From positions 868,001-932,000 of the forward strand of contig NZ_PKQP01000001.1 in assembly GCF_002887735.1 (NCBI RefSeq): a stretch of DNA of 64,000 nt. The letters are read 5' to 3'. Origin of the DNA: Stenotrophomonas bentonitica (GTDB lineage: Bacteria; Pseudomonadota; Gammaproteobacteria; Xanthomonadales; Xanthomonadaceae). Every line of letters starts with the position of its first letter. The first letter of the stretch is position 1. The translations under genes and the position numbers were made by a program. Under the pieces are notes generated by a model. That model did not search any database. It worked only from the letters and a program-made list of their open reading frames with translations, and had not been told where the DNA came from. Below are positions 38,399 through 50,187 of the stretch, piece by piece.

Positions 38399-39631
38399 TT
38401 GCAGCACATGGATGTGCAAATGGTGCGCGTGCAGGATGCACAACGTCGCACCGCGCTGCAGGAGGCACGACGCCGCACCGTGCGCCGTCGCAGCGCGTAC
38501 CGCATGGCGACGATCACCGTGGCCGGGTGCACGATGCCGGCTAGCCGCGCCCCGCAGGAACCGGATGTAGGCGACGTAAGCGTCGCCGACGTGCTGGCCG
38601 CGCAGGCGCGGCTGCGCCGCTTCCTGCCGCCCACGCCGCTGCATTACGCCGAACGTTTCGGCGTGTGGCTGAAGCTGGAGAACCTGCAGCGCACCGGGTC
38701 GTACAAGGTGCGCGGCGCCCTGAACGCACTGCTGGCCGGGCGTGAGCGCGGCGATGACCGCCCGGTCATCTGCGCCTCCGCCGGCAACCACGCCCAGGGC
38801 GTGGCCTGGGCCGCCTACCGTCTGAACATCCCCGCGATCACCGTGATGCCCCACGGTGCGCCCGCCACCAAGATTGCCGGTGTCGCCCACTGGGGCGCCA
38901 CGGTCCGCCAGCACGGCGAGAGCTACGACGAGGCCTACGCCTTCGCCCGCGCCCTGGCCGACCAGCACGGCTACCGTTTCCTGTCCGCCTTCGACGATCC
39001 CGATGTGATCGCCGGCCAGGGCACCTTGGGCATCGAACTGGCCCCGCATGCGCCCGACGTGGTGATCGTGCCGATCGGCGGCGGTGGCTTGGCTTCGGGC
39101 GTCGCGCTGGCGCTGAAATCACAGGGTGTACGCATCGTCGGCGCGCAGGTCGAGGGCGTCGATTCGATGGCCCGTGCGATCCGCGGCGACGTGCGTGAGA
39201 TCGCCCCGGTCGCCACCCTGGCCGACGGCGTCAAGGTGAAGATCCCCGGTTTCCTGACCCGCAGGTTGTGCAGCGCGTTGCTGGACGATGTCGTCATCGT
39301 CCGCGAAGCCGAGCTGCGCGAAACCCTGGTGCGGTTGGCGCTGGAAGAACACGTCATCGCCGAAGGCGCCGGCGCGCTGGCGCTGGCCGCCGGCCGCCGC
39401 GTGGCCGGCAAGCGCAAGTGCGCGGTGGTCTCCGGCGGCAACATCGATGCGCTGGTCCTGGCCCAGCTGCTGGCCGACATCCGCCCCCGCCCCCCGCGCA
39501 AACCGCGCCGCCGCGCCAGCGAGCGAACACGCCCGCCCCTACCAACCGTGCTCGCGACACCCCCGATTTCCGTTTCGATTCCTACCTCTGCCATCCCATC
39601 CGACATTGCCGTCGAGGAGACCTCCTGGTGA
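38399..39631 (+). CDS. ilvA: Threonine dehydratase (threonine ammonia-lyase), no ACT domain
   Basis: PLP enzyme turning threonine into 2-oxobutyrate, the entry to isoleucine. The PLP lysine lies in [14 protein letters not shown], substrate and phosphate loops in [13 protein letters not shown] and [14 protein letters not shown]. There is no C-terminal regulatory domain, so isoleucine feedback of the E. coli kind is not expected. I chose the TTG at 38399 because GGAGGTG stands seven bases before it; this gives 410 residues with an arginine-rich N-terminal extension of about 45 residues and a proline-rich C-terminal tail of about 50. A later ATG (38534) would remove the extension. The TGA overlaps the leuA GTG. 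Confidence 0.88.
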   Translation: MQHMDVQMVRVQDAQRRTALQEARRRTVRRRSAYRMATITVAGCTMPASRAPQEPDVGDVSVADVLAAQARLRRFLPPTPLHYAERFGVWLKLENLQRTGSYKVRGALNALLAGRERGDDRPVICASAGNHAQGVAWAAYRLNIPAITVMPHGAPATKIAGVAHWGATVRQHGESYDEAYAFARALADQHGYRFLSAFDDPDVIAGQGTLGIELAPHAPDVVIVPIGGGGLASGVALALKSQGVRIVGAQVEGVDSMARAIRGDVREIAPVATLADGVKVKIPGFLTRRLCSALLDDVVIVREAELRETLVRLALEEHVIAEGAGALALAAGRRVAGKRKCAVVSGGNIDALVLAQLLADIRPRPPRKPRRRASERTRPPLPTVLATPPISVSIPTSAIPSDIAVEETSW

Positions 39632-41181
39632 CCATGCCCAACTCCCCCCGAATCAGAATTTTCGACACCACCCTGCGCGACGGCGAACAATCGCCCGGCT
39701 GCAGCATGAGCCCGCAGCAGAAGCTGGTGATGGCCCGCGCGCTGGACGAGCTGGGCGTGGATGTCATGGAAACCGGCTTCCCGGCCAGTTCCCAGTCCGA
39801 CCGCGAAGCGATGGCGATGATCGCCCGCGAGGTCCGTCGCCCGACCCTGGCCGTGCTGTCGCGCTGCCTGGCCGCCGATATCGAAACCTCGGCCAAGGCG
39901 CTGGAAGCCGCCGCGAACCCGCGCCTGCATGTATTCCTGTCGACCAGCCCCCTGCATCGCGAGCACAAGCTGCGCATGAGCCGCGAGCAGGTGCTGGAGT
40001 CGGTGCACAAGCACGTCAGCCTGGCCCGCAGCTACGTGGGCGATGTGGAGTTCTCCGCTGAAGATGCCACGCGCACCGAGGAAGATTTCCTGATCGAGGT
40101 TGCCCGCGTGGCCGTGGCCGCCGGCGCCACCACCATCAACCTGCCCGACACCGTGGGGTTCACCACGCCCGAAGAGATCCGCGGCATGTTCCAGCGGGTG
40201 ATCGCCGGCGTGCCCGACAGCGACCGCATCATCTTCAGCGCGCACTGCCACAACGATCTGGGCCTGGCCGTGGCCAATTCACTGGCCGCCATCGAAGGTG
40301 GTGCACGCCAGGTCGAGTGCACCATCAACGGCATCGGTGAGCGCGCGGGCAACTGCTCGCTGGAAGAGATCGCGATGGTGCTGAAGGTACGCAACGCCTT
40401 CTACGACGAAGACACGCGCATCAACACCCAGCGCATCGTAGCTACCTCGCAGCTGCTGCAGCGCCTGGTCGGCATGCCGGTCCAGCGCAACAAGGCGATC
40501 GTCGGCGCCAACGCCTTCGCGCACGAGTCGGGCATCCACCAGCACGGCATGCTGCGCCACCGCGGCACCTACGAAATCATGCGTCCGGAAGACGTGGGCT
40601 GGGAGTCCTCGCAGATGGTGCTGGGCCGCCACAGTGGCCGCGCCGCGGTCGACCAGCGCCTGCGTGCGTTGGGCTTCTGGCTGGAAGAAGAAGAGCTGAA
40701 GCTGGTCTTCGAACAGTTCAAGGCGCTGTGCGAGCAGCAGCGCGTGGTCACCGATGCCGACCTGCAGACCCTGATGCAGGGCAGTGCCACCCAGAACGGC
40801 TACCGCCTGGCGTCGATGACGATCAGCGACGTCGGCAGCCGCGCCAATGCGCTGGTCGAGCTGTCCGATCCTGAAGGCAACCGGGTTGCCGAGACCGCCC
40901 AGGGCGATGGCCCGGTGGATGCGTTGTTCGGCGCGCTGTCGGCCGCGACCGGCGTGCAGTTGATGCTGGACAGCTACCACGTGCACAGTGTGGGCATCGG
41001 CGCCGATGCGCGCGGCGAAGCCAACCTGAGCGTGCGCCACGAAGGCGTGGAGTACGAAGGCACCGGCACCAGCCGCGACATCATCGAAGCCTCCGCATTG
41101 GCGTGGCTGGAGGTGGCCAACCGTCTGCTGCGCCAGCGCAGCGCGACGACCGAGCAGCCCACGGCCACCGCCGCGGCCTGA
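39628..41181 (+). CDS. leuA: 2-isopropylmalate synthase
   Basis: First committed step of leucine synthesis: acetyl-CoA + 2-oxoisovalerate. The 517-residue protein has the DRE-TIM barrel metallolyase signature [17 protein letters not shown], then [19 protein letters not shown] and [13 protein letters not shown], followed by a C-terminal domain (about 400-510) that binds leucine for feedback control. I use the GTG at 39628, whose GTGA overlaps the ilvA stop and which follows GAGGAG by nine bases; the ATG at 39634 would give two residues fewer. Confidence 0.96.
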   Translation: MTMPNSPRIRIFDTTLRDGEQSPGCSMSPQQKLVMARALDELGVDVMETGFPASSQSDREAMAMIAREVRRPTLAVLSRCLAADIETSAKALEAAANPRLHVFLSTSPLHREHKLRMSREQVLESVHKHVSLARSYVGDVEFSAEDATRTEEDFLIEVARVAVAAGATTINLPDTVGFTTPEEIRGMFQRVIAGVPDSDRIIFSAHCHNDLGLAVANSLAAIEGGARQVECTINGIGERAGNCSLEEIAMVLKVRNAFYDEDTRINTQRIVATSQLLQRLVGMPVQRNKAIVGANAFAHESGIHQHGMLRHRGTYEIMRPEDVGWESSQMVLGRHSGRAAVDQRLRALGFWLEEEELKLVFEQFKALCEQQRVVTDADLQTLMQGSATQNGYRLASMTISDVGSRANALVELSDPEGNRVAETAQGDGPVDALFGALSAATGVQLMLDSYHVHSVGIGADARGEANLSVRHEGVEYEGTGTSRDIIEASALAWLEVANRLLRQRSATTEQPTATAAA

Positions 41182-41221
41182 GCACCCCATGACGTACCCC
41201 GAACCGCAGCAAGGCCAGTCC

Positions 41222-42642
<1,421 letters not shown>

Positions 42643-42643
<1 letters not shown>

Positions 42644-43221
42644 TGAGCGGCTTCCGTACCCTGACCTCGACCAGCGTGGTGCTGCGCGAGACCAACATCG
42701 ATACCGACCAGATCATCCCCGCGCGCTTCCTGTCCACCACCGAGCGCGTCGGGCTGGGCAAGCATGCGTTCAATGATTGGCGCTGGCAGAGCGAAGGCGT
42801 GCCGAACCCGGCGTTCGCCTTCAACCAGCCGCACAACGCCGGCCGCAGCATCCTGCTGGCCGGCCGCAACTTCGGCTGCGGCTCTTCGCGCGAGCATGCG
42901 CCGTGGGCGCTGACCGACCTGGGCCTGCGCGCCATCGTCAGCAGCGAGATCGCCGATATCTTCCGCGGCAATTCGCTGAAGAACGGCCTGCTGCCGATCG
43001 TGCTGGACGAAGCCGACGTGCAGACGCTGATGCAGCGCCCGGATGACGCACTGACCATCGACGTGGCCGCACGCGAACTGCGCACGCCCGACGGGCGTGT
43101 GTATACCTTCCCGCTGGACGGCTTCTCGCAGACCTGCCTGCTGGAAGGCGTGGACCAATTGGGGTATCTGTTGGGCCGTACCCCTGATATCGAACGTTAC
43201 GAGAGTGAACATGCACGCTGA
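42643..43221 (+). CDS. leuD: 3-isopropylmalate dehydratase small subunit
   Basis: The swivel-domain partner of LeuC. It has 192 residues beginning MSGFRTLTSTSVVLRETNID, with ETNIDTDQIIPARFL and FGCGSSREHAPWAL, the loop that completes the active site. Its ATG overlaps the leuC TGA by one base (TGATG), so the pair is translationally coupled. The 3' end overlaps the leuB start by 11 bp. Confidence 0.96.
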
Positions 43222-44272
43222 GATTGTCGTATTGCCGGGTGACGGCATCGGTCCGGAAGTCGCCGCCGCCGCCGTGGCGGTGCTGGAGGCCGTCGCCACC
43301 CGTTTCGGGCACACCTTCGGGTTCCAGGAGCACGACATCGGTGGCATCGCCATCGATCGCCACGGCGAACCACTGCCGGCCACCACGCTGGAGGCCTGCC
43401 GGAAGGCGGACGCCATCCTGCTCGGTGCGGTGGGCGGGCCGAAGTGGTCCGATCCCAACGCCAAGGTGCGCCCGGAACAGGGCCTGCTGGCGATCCGCAA
43501 GGCGTTGGGGCTGTATGCCAACCTGCGCCCGGTGCGCACGCATGCCGCCGCGCTCGGCGCTTCGCCGATCAAGGCCGAACTGCTGGAGGGCGTGGACTTC
43601 GTGGTCGTGCGCGAACTGACCGGCGGCATCTACTTCGGTGAGAAGACCCGCACCGCCGACACCGCCAGCGACCTGTGCAGTTACAGCGTGGGCGAGATCG
43701 AGCGCGTCATGCGCACCGCGTTCCGGCTCGCGCAGACCCGCCGCGGCAAGGTCACCTCGGTGGACAAGGCCAACGTCCTGGAGACCTCGCGCCTGTGGCG
43801 CGACGTCGCCGCACGGATCGGCCGCGAGGAATTCCCGGAGATTGCCCTGGAGCACCAGCTGGTCGATTCGATGGCCATGCACCTGCTGGCCAAGCCGCGC
43901 GAGTACGACGTGATCGTGACCGAGAACATGTTCGGCGACATCCTCACCGACGAAGCCTCGATGCTGGCCGGCTCGCTCGGCCTGCTGCCCTCGGCCTCGC
44001 TGGGCGAGCCCGGCGCGGTCGGCATCTACGAGCCGATCCACGGCTCGGCGCCGGACATCGCCGGCAAGGGCATCGCCAATCCCTACGCCACGATCTTCAG
44101 CGCTGCGATGCTGCTGCGGCATTCACTGGGGCTGGACGAAGAGGCTGCTACGGTCGAGGCAGCGGTGTACGCCGTACTGGATGACGGCGTGTTCACCGCC
44201 GACCTCGCCGCCAAGGGTTTCGCGGTGAGTACCGCCGCCGCAACCGACGCGGTCCTTGCCAAGCTGCAATGA
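43211..44272 (+). CDS. leuB: 3-isopropylmalate dehydrogenase
   Basis: NAD-dependent oxidative decarboxylation giving 2-oxoisocaproate, the last leucine-specific step before transamination. The 353 residues show IVVLPGDGIGPEVAAAAVAV, the substrate loop ELTGGIYFGEKTRT, and the C-terminal NAD site with GDILTDEASMLAGSLGLLPSAS and the GSAPDIAGKGIANP block. The ATG at 43211 follows GAGTGAAC within the leuD end. It is the last gene of the operon; a hairpin terminator lies directly after it. Confidence 0.97.
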   Translation: MHAEIVVLPGDGIGPEVAAAAVAVLEAVATRFGHTFGFQEHDIGGIAIDRHGEPLPATTLEACRKADAILLGAVGGPKWSDPNAKVRPEQGLLAIRKALGLYANLRPVRTHAAALGASPIKAELLEGVDFVVVRELTGGIYFGEKTRTADTASDLCSYSVGEIERVMRTAFRLAQTRRGKVTSVDKANVLETSRLWRDVAARIGREEFPEIALEHQLVDSMAMHLLAKPREYDVIVTENMFGDILTDEASMLAGSLGLLPSASLGEPGAVGIYEPIHGSAPDIAGKGIANPYATIFSAAMLLRHSLGLDEEAATVEAAVYAVLDDGVFTADLAAKGFAVSTAAATDAVLAKLQ

Positions 44273-44277
44273 TCGCA

Positions 44278-44310
44278 ACGAGCGCGGCCTGAGGGCCGCG
44301 TTCGTGTTTC
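44278..44310 (+). terminator. Terminator after leuB
   Basis: ACGAGCGCGGCC (44278-44289) pairs with GGCCGCG and TTCGT (44294-44305) around a short TGAGG loop, with one G-T pair. GTTTC follows. The T run is short but the stem is 12 bp. Confidence 0.75.
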
Positions 44311-44382
44311 TACATCCCGCACGGCCTCCCTGTCCCGTCGGCCACGTCGCAGTCAGCGGCCGGCCCCCAACAAGGAAAGCCC

Positions 44383-45726
44383 TTGAACCATCGTTCCTCT
44401 GACGACTTTCTCAACCACGTGGCCCAGCGTGATCCGCACCAGCCGGAATTCCTGCAGGCCGTCAAAGAAGTGATCCAGAGCCTGTGGCCGTTCCTGCAGC
44501 GCCACCCCCGCTACCTGGAACAGGGCCTGCTGGAGCGGCTGGTGGAGCCGGAGCGGGTGATCCAGTTCCGCGTTGCCTGGGCCGATGATGCCGGCAAGAC
44601 CCATGTCAACCGTGGCTGGCGCGTGCAGCACAGCTCGGCGATCGGTCCGTTCAAGGGCGGCATGCGCTTTCATCCCTCGGTGAACCAGTCGATCCTGAAG
44701 TTCCTGGCGTTCGAGCAGACCCTGAAGAACGCGCTGACCACCCTGCCGATGGGCGGTGGCAAGGGCGGTTCGGATTTCAATCCCAAGGGCCGCAGCGACA
44801 CCGAGGTGATGCGCTTCTGCCAGGCGCTGATGCTGGAACTGCATCGCCACCTGGGGGCAGACACCGATGTACCGGCTGGCGATATCGGCGTGGGCGCGCG
44901 CGAGGTCGGCTACATGGCCGGCATGATGAAGAAGCTCACCAACAATGCCGCCTGCGTGTTCACCGGCAAAGGCCTCTCCTATGGTGGCAGCCTGATGCGC
45001 CCGGAAGCGACGGGCTTCGGCACGGTCTACTTTGTCGAGCAGATGCTGCACCATGCGCGGCGCAATACCGATGGCGCGAAAGTGCTGATTTCCGGCGCTG
45101 GCAACGTGGCCCAGCATGCGGCGATCAAAGCCATCGAACTCGGCGCGAAAGTCCTCACGCTTTCCGATTCCGGCGGCACGCTGTACGCCCGGGAGGGCTT
45201 CGACGAAGCGGGCCTGCAGGAGGTGATGGAACTGCGCAACGAACGTCGCGGCTGCCTGTCCGAACTGGCCGACGACACACGCTTCGAGTACCTGGACGGC
45301 GAGCGCCCCTGGCACATCCCGGCTGAGATCGCCCTGCCCTGCGCCACCCAGAACGAACTGGACGAGAACGACGCCCGCGCCCTGGTGGACAACGATGTGC
45401 TGTGCGTGGCCGAAGGCGCCAACATGCCGTCGACACTGGAGGCCATGGAGGTCTTCCTCAAGGCAGGCACCCTGTATGCGCCGGGCAAGGCCAGCAACGC
45501 CGGCGGCGTGGCCACCTCGGGGCTGGAAATGAGCCAGAACGCGCAGCGCCTGTCGTGGCACCACGCCGATGTCGATGAGCGCCTGCACGGCATCATGAAG
45601 GATATCCACGCCAACTGCGTGCGCCATGGCAAGCGGGCCGATGGCAGCGTGAACTACGTGGATGGCGCCAATATCGCCGGCTTCGTCAAAGTGGCCGATG
45701 CGATGCTGGCGCAGGGCGTTTACTGA
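44383..45726 (+). CDS. gdhA: NADP-specific glutamate dehydrogenase
   Basis: Makes glutamate from 2-oxoglutarate and ammonia. The 447 residues match the hexameric bacterial type. The active site has FKGGMRFHPSV, then LPMGGGKGGSDF with the catalytic lysine, and GDIGVGAREVGYMAG. The nucleotide fold has VLISGAGNVAQHAAIKAIEL. The start is a TTG at 44383, preceded by AAGGAAAGC at the right distance. Glutamate from this enzyme is the amino donor for branched-chain transamination, though the gene is separated from the operon by a terminator. Confidence 0.96.
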   Translation: MNHRSSDDFLNHVAQRDPHQPEFLQAVKEVIQSLWPFLQRHPRYLEQGLLERLVEPERVIQFRVAWADDAGKTHVNRGWRVQHSSAIGPFKGGMRFHPSVNQSILKFLAFEQTLKNALTTLPMGGGKGGSDFNPKGRSDTEVMRFCQALMLELHRHLGADTDVPAGDIGVGAREVGYMAGMMKKLTNNAACVFTGKGLSYGGSLMRPEATGFGTVYFVEQMLHHARRNTDGAKVLISGAGNVAQHAAIKAIELGAKVLTLSDSGGTLYAREGFDEAGLQEVMELRNERRGCLSELADDTRFEYLDGERPWHIPAEIALPCATQNELDENDARALVDNDVLCVAEGANMPSTLEAMEVFLKAGTLYAPGKASNAGGVATSGLEMSQNAQRLSWHHADVDERLHGIMKDIHANCVRHGKRADGSVNYVDGANIAGFVKVADAMLAQGVY

Positions 45727-45740
45727 CACGGATCAGTAAA

Positions 45741-45774
45741 AAGGCGCAGCGGAAGGCATCCGCTGCGCCTTTGG
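45741..45774. terminator. Bidirectional terminator between gdhA and the RND operon
   Basis: AAGGCGCAGCGGA (45741-45753) pairs perfectly with TCCGCTGCGCCTT (45759-45771) around AGGCA. TTT ends the stem on the plus strand, and TTTTT from the A run at 45738-45742 follows it on the minus strand. Confidence 0.85.
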
Positions 45775-45793
45775 GCGTCATCTGACGCGTCAG

Positions 45794-48700
45794 TCAGTGC
45801 GGCGTGCCAGCGCCCGCCTCATCCGGCTTCACTCGGAACCACGCCGCATACAGTGCGGGCAGGAACACCAGGGTCAGCACGGTACCGACGATCAGGCCGC
45901 CCATGATCGAGATCGCCATCGAGCCGTAGAACGCACTGCGCGACAGCGGGATCATCGCCAGCACCGCGGCCAGCGCGGTCAGCACGATCGGTCGGAAGCG
46001 GCGCACGGTGGCATCGATGATCGCGTGCCAGCGGTCGTGGCCGGCGTCGATGTCCTGCTGGATCTGGTCGATCAGGATCACCGAATTGCGCATGATCATG
46101 CCAGCCAGCGCGATCGTGCCCAGCAGGGCCACGAAGCCGAACGGTGCACGGAACAGCAACAGGAACAGGGTCGCGCCGATGATGCCCAGCGGCGCGGTGA
46201 CCAGCACCATCGCCGCACGCGAGAAGCTGCGCAGCTGCAGCATCAGCAGGGTCGCCACCACGATCAGGAACAGCGGCATGCCGGCCTTGATCGAATCCTG
46301 GCCGCGCGTGGAATCCTCCACGGTGCCGCCGGTTTCAAGCAGGTAGCCGGACGGCAGCCCGGCACGGATTTCCTCCAGTGTCGGCAGGATCTGCTGCACC
46401 ACGTCCAGCGGCTGCTTCGCATCGGCGATGTCGGCGCGCACCGTCACCGTCGGCAGGCGGTTGCGGTGCCAGATGATGCCGTCCTCGAACACGTACTCCA
46501 GGCGCGCCACCTGCGACAGCGTCACCGAGGTGCCGCTGCTGGTCGGGATCGCCAGGCTGCCCAGCATGTCCAGCCGCACGCGTTCGTTGTCCGGCCCACG
46601 CAGCAGCATTTCGATCAGGCGGTTGCCTTCCCGGTAGGTGCTCACACTCATGCCCGACAACGAGGTGCCCAGCAGCTGGCTCACCTGCGCGCTGCTCACA
46701 CCCAGTGCGCGTGCCCGGTCCTGGTCGATCACCAGCCGTACCACTTTGCTCGGCTCGCTCCAGTCCAGGTTGACGTTCATCACGTGCGGGTTCGCACGCA
46801 CCTTGGCTTCCACCTGCCGGGCGATGGCCTGCACCTGCTCGATATGCTCGCCGGAGATGCGCATCTGCACCGGGTAGCCGACCGGCGGGCCGTTCTCCAG
46901 GCGGGTCACGCGCATCTGCACGTCCGGGAACTGCGGAATCACGTCCTTGAGCAGCCAGTCGCGGGTCGCCTCACGTGCCTTGGTGTTCTCGGTCAGCACC
47001 ACGAACTGCGAGAAGTTGGTGGCCGGCAGCTGCTGGTCCAACGGCAGGTAGAAGCGCGGCGAGCCGGTGCCCACGTAAGCGACATAGTTGCTGATGCCCT
47101 CGCGGTCCTTGAGCAGTTTTTCCAGCTTGGCCGCCTGGGCCTGGGTCGCCTGCAGCGAGGCGCCCTCGGCCAGTTCGATGTCCACCATCAGTTCCGGGCG
47201 GGTCGAATCCGGGAAGAACTGCTGGGGCACGAAGCGGAAGATCAGCAGCGAGAACACGAACAGCGCGGCGGTGGCGGCGATCACCCACCAGCGATGGCGC
47301 AGGCAGACATCGAGGAACCTGCGGAAGCGCACGTAGAACGGACGCTGGTACGGATCGTGGTCGTGCGCATGCACCTTCGGTGCGATCCAGCGCGCGAACG
47401 CGGGATGGCGGTCGGCCCACTGCATGCGACGCGCGTGCCAGCGCCCGACCAGGCTGTCCGGCTTGGGCGGCTGCGGGTTGAACAGGTCCGGCAACATCTT
47501 GTCGCCCAGGTACGGAATGAACAGCACCGCGGCGATCCACGACACCACCAGTGCGATGGTCACCACCTGGAACAGCGAGCGGGTGTACTCGCCCGTGCTG
47601 GAGGCGGCCGTGGCGATCGGCAGGAAGCCGGCCGCGGTGATCAGCGTGCCGGTCAGCATCGGGAACGCGGTCGACTCCCACGCGAAGCTGGCCGCGCGCA
47701 GGCGGTCGTACCCCTGCTCCATCTTGGTCGCCATCATCTCCACGGCGATGATCGCATCGTCCACCAGCAGGCCCAGCGCCAGCACCAGCGCGCCCAGGGA
47801 AATCTTGTGCAGGCCGATGCCGAAGTAATGCATGACGAAGAAGGTCATCGCCAGCACCAGCGGAATGGTCACGCCCACCACCAGGCCGGTGCGCAGTCCG
47901 AGCGAGAAGAAGCTCACCAGCAGCACGATCACCACCGCTTCGGTCAGCACCTGCACGAACTCGCCGACCGACTCTTCCACCGCATGCGGCTGGTCGGAGA
48001 CCTTGCGCAGCTGCATGCCGGCCGGCAGCGTCTTCTGCAGGCGTTCGAACTCGGCGTCCAGCGTACTGCCCAGTTTGAGGATGTCGCCGCCGTCTTTCAT
48101 CGCCACCGCAATGCCGATGGCGTCTTCGCCCATGAAGCGCATCTTCGGCGACGCCGGATCGGCAAAACCGCGCTTGATCTCGGCGATGTCGCCCAGGTGC
48201 ACGGTGCGGTCGCCGGCCTGGATCGGGAAGCTGCGGATGTCCTCCACGCTCTGGAACTGCCCGGTGACGCGCAGCTGCACGCGATCGGTCGGGGTTTCAA
48301 AGAAGCTGGTGGCGGCAATCGCGTTCTGGTCGGCCAAGGCCTGCTGCACCTGCTGCAGCGATACGCCCAGCGTGGCCAGCTTGGTGTTGGACAGCTCGAT
48401 CCAGACCTTTTCGTCCTGCAGGCCTTCCAGCTCGATCTTGCCCACATCGGGCACGCGCTGCAGTTCCAGCTGGATGCGGTCGGCGTAGTCGCGCATCACG
48501 GCGTAGTCGAAGCCCCGCCCGGTCAACGCGTAGATGTTGCCGAAGGTGTCGCCGAATTCGTCGTTGAAGAACGGACCGACGATCTCGCGCGGCAGGGTCG
48601 GCTTGATGTCGCCCACGCGCTTGCGCACCTGGTACCACAGGTCGGGAATCGCCTTGGAGCGCAGGCTGTCGCGCGCCACGAAGATCACCTGCGATTCGCC

Positions 48701-48967
48701 CGGGCGCGAGTAGGAGCGGATGAACTCGTACTGCCCGGTGTTCAGCAGGGCTTTTTCGATCGGCTCGGTGACCTGGCGGGAGACCTGTTCGGCGGTCGCG
48801 CCGGGCCAGTTCGTGCGCACCACCATCACCTTGAAGGTGAACGGGGGATCTTCGGACTGGCCCAGGTGCTTGTACGACCACGCGCCGATGATCGCGAAGG
48901 CCAGCATCGCAAACAGCACCAGGGGCCGGTTGCCCAGCGCCCATTCGGAAAGATTGAAGCGGCGCAC
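45794..48967 (-). CDS. RND efflux transporter permease (AcrB/HAE1-like)
   Basis: Inner-membrane proton-driven efflux pump of 1057 residues with 12 membrane helices and two large periplasmic loops. The start (MRRFNLSEWALGNRPLVLFA) is usual for single-pump HAE family members. The proton-relay aspartates are in LGLLVDDAIIAVEMMATKME. Loop regions have PDVGKIELEG and the second half repeats the fold with IALAGMIMRNSVILIDQIQ. It forms a complex with the adaptor encoded just upstream and an outer-membrane TolC-like channel, for which the tolC gene at 51.7 kb is a candidate. Substrates cannot be read from the sequence. Confidence 0.93.
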   Translation of the reverse strand: MRRFNLSEWALGNRPLVLFAMLAFAIIGAWSYKHLGQSEDPPFTFKVMVVRTNWPGATAEQVSRQVTEPIEKALLNTGQYEFIRSYSRPGESQVIFVARDSLRSKAIPDLWYQVRKRVGDIKPTLPREIVGPFFNDEFGDTFGNIYALTGRGFDYAVMRDYADRIQLELQRVPDVGKIELEGLQDEKVWIELSNTKLATLGVSLQQVQQALADQNAIAATSFFETPTDRVQLRVTGQFQSVEDIRSFPIQAGDRTVHLGDIAEIKRGFADPASPKMRFMGEDAIGIAVAMKDGGDILKLGSTLDAEFERLQKTLPAGMQLRKVSDQPHAVEESVGEFVQVLTEAVVIVLLVSFFSLGLRTGLVVGVTIPLVLAMTFFVMHYFGIGLHKISLGALVLALGLLVDDAIIAVEMMATKMEQGYDRLRAASFAWESTAFPMLTGTLITAAGFLPIATAASSTGEYTRSLFQVVTIALVVSWIAAVLFIPYLGDKMLPDLFNPQPPKPDSLVGRWHARRMQWADRHPAFARWIAPKVHAHDHDPYQRPFYVRFRRFLDVCLRHRWWVIAATAALFVFSLLIFRFVPQQFFPDSTRPELMVDIELAEGASLQATQAQAAKLEKLLKDREGISNYVAYVGTGSPRFYLPLDQQLPATNFSQFVVLTENTKAREATRDWLLKDVIPQFPDVQMRVTRLENGPPVGYPVQMRISGEHIEQVQAIARQVEAKVRANPHVMNVNLDWSEPSKVVRLVIDQDRARALGVSSAQVSQLLGTSLSGMSVSTYREGNRLIEMLLRGPDNERVRLDMLGSLAIPTSSGTSVTLSQVARLEYVFEDGIIWHRNRLPTVTVRADIADAKQPLDVVQQILPTLEEIRAGLPSGYLLETGGTVEDSTRGQDSIKAGMPLFLIVVATLLMLQLRSFSRAAMVLVTAPLGIIGATLFLLLFRAPFGFVALLGTIALAGMIMRNSVILIDQIQQDIDAGHDRWHAIIDATVRRFRPIVLTALAAVLAMIPLSRSAFYGSMAISIMGGLIVGTVLTLVFLPALYAAWFRVKPDEAGAGTPH

Positions 48968-48971
48968 GGGA

Positions 48972-50117
48972 TCAGTTCCCCTTGCCGGCAGCAGGCGCGT
49001 CGGCCGCGGCAGGCTTGGCTGCCGGTGCCAGCACCGGGCGGTTCTGGCGGTCCACCGCCGTCACCGGCTGGCCCTCGCGCAGCAGATGGCCGCCGGCGGC
49101 GACCACCCAGTCGTTCGCAGTCACCCCGCTCAGCACCGGAACCGATTCAACGGCGTACGCCCCGACCGTCACCGGCGTGGCCTTCAACGTGTGCCTGGCA
49201 GGATCGACCACCCACACGCTGCTGCGGCCGTCGGCGCCGCGCTGTACGGCGGCCAGCGGCAACTGCAGCGTGCCCTGGCGTCCTGCGGCGGCGAACACGC
49301 GCGCGCTCTGGCCCAGTTCCACTTCGGTCAACGCTTCCGGTGCCAGGCTGACGCGGGTGGCATAGGTGCGCCCCTGTGCATCGGCGGCCGGGGCGATCTC
49401 ACGGATCGTGCCCGGCAGCATCTGGCCGGGGCGGTTCCACAGTTCCACCTGCACCGGCTGGCCGACCTGGTAATCGCGGATGTTGCTCTCCGGCAGGGCG
49501 ATCACGACTTCGCGGCCGCCGTCGGCGGCCAGGGTGAACACGGTCTGCCCAGCGCTGACCACCTGCCCGGCTTCGGCCTGGCGACTGGCGATCACGCCAT
49601 CGGCCGGCGCGCGCAGCTGCGCGTACTCGGCCTGGTTGCGCGCCACGGCCAGATTGGCGCGTGCGGCATTGGCCTGGCCCTGCGCGGCCTTGAAGGCAGC
49701 AGTCTGGCTGTCCAGCGCGGACTGGCTGACCAGTTGCTGCTCGGCCAGGGTGGCGTAGCGCTTCTGGTCATCACGGGCACGGATCAGGTCGGCTTCGGCA
49801 GCGGCCAGCTGCGCCTGTGAGGCGCTGGCCTGGGAGGCGTAGTCGGCGGCGTCCAGCTCGGCCAGCAACTGGCCCTTGCGCACGCGCTGGCCGGCATCGA
49901 CATGGCGCTTGATCAGATTGCCGCCGACGCGGAAGGAGAGCGGGCTTTCCTCGCGGGCCCGGATCTCACCGGGGTAGGCGGCCACTTCCTGGCCGGCCAC
50001 GGTGCCCGGGTGGACAACCAGCACCGGCATCGGCGCGGCCGGTTCGGCATCCTGCTTGCCACATGCTGCCAACGCCAGCGCCAGCAACCCACCACCCATC
50101 CATCGCATGTTTTTCAT
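48972..50117 (-). CDS. RND efflux periplasmic adaptor lipoprotein
   Basis: Membrane-fusion protein of 381 residues linking the pump to the outer-membrane channel. The N-terminus has a lipobox LALAAC with the lipidated cysteine at 19. Then come the barrel-sandwich half LSFRVGGNLIKRHVDAGQRV, an alpha-helical hairpin (about 95-165; repeated alanine/glutamine), and the second half-motif APADGVIASRQAEAGQVVSA, ending in a beta-barrel domain. The start at 50117 gives the lipoprotein signal; upstream frame covers the regulator's promoter. Its stop lies 4 bp before the pump start. Confidence 0.93.
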   Translation of the reverse strand: MKNMRWMGGGLLALALAACGKQDAEPAAPMPVLVVHPGTVAGQEVAAYPGEIRAREESPLSFRVGGNLIKRHVDAGQRVRKGQLLAELDAADYASQASASQAQLAAAEADLIRARDDQKRYATLAEQQLVSQSALDSQTAAFKAAQGQANAARANLAVARNQAEYAQLRAPADGVIASRQAEAGQVVSAGQTVFTLAADGGREVVIALPESNIRDYQVGQPVQVELWNRPGQMLPGTIREIAPAADAQGRTYATRVSLAPEALTEVELGQSARVFAAAGRQGTLQLPLAAVQRGADGRSSVWVVDPARHTLKATPVTVGAYAVESVPVLSGVTANDWVVAAGGHLLREGQPVTAVDRQNRPVLAPAAKPAAADAPAAGKGN

Positions 50118-50187
50118 GAGGTCCTGGACCTGAAAGTAACCCGGGAAAAGCCATTGGAAACGCTCTGTTCCAATCGCCTCAATATTG

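Noticed and set aside
38353..38544. Small ORF starting in the ATGA at the end of ilvM
   Set aside because: Frame overlaps the TTG-initiated ilvA with its strong ribosome-binding site; composition is that of a shifted frame.
45797..49351. Very long plus-strand open frame opposite the RND efflux genes
   Set aside because: It mirrors the minus-strand efflux genes in high-G+C DNA, has Arg/His/Gln-rich composition and no domain; a shadow frame.
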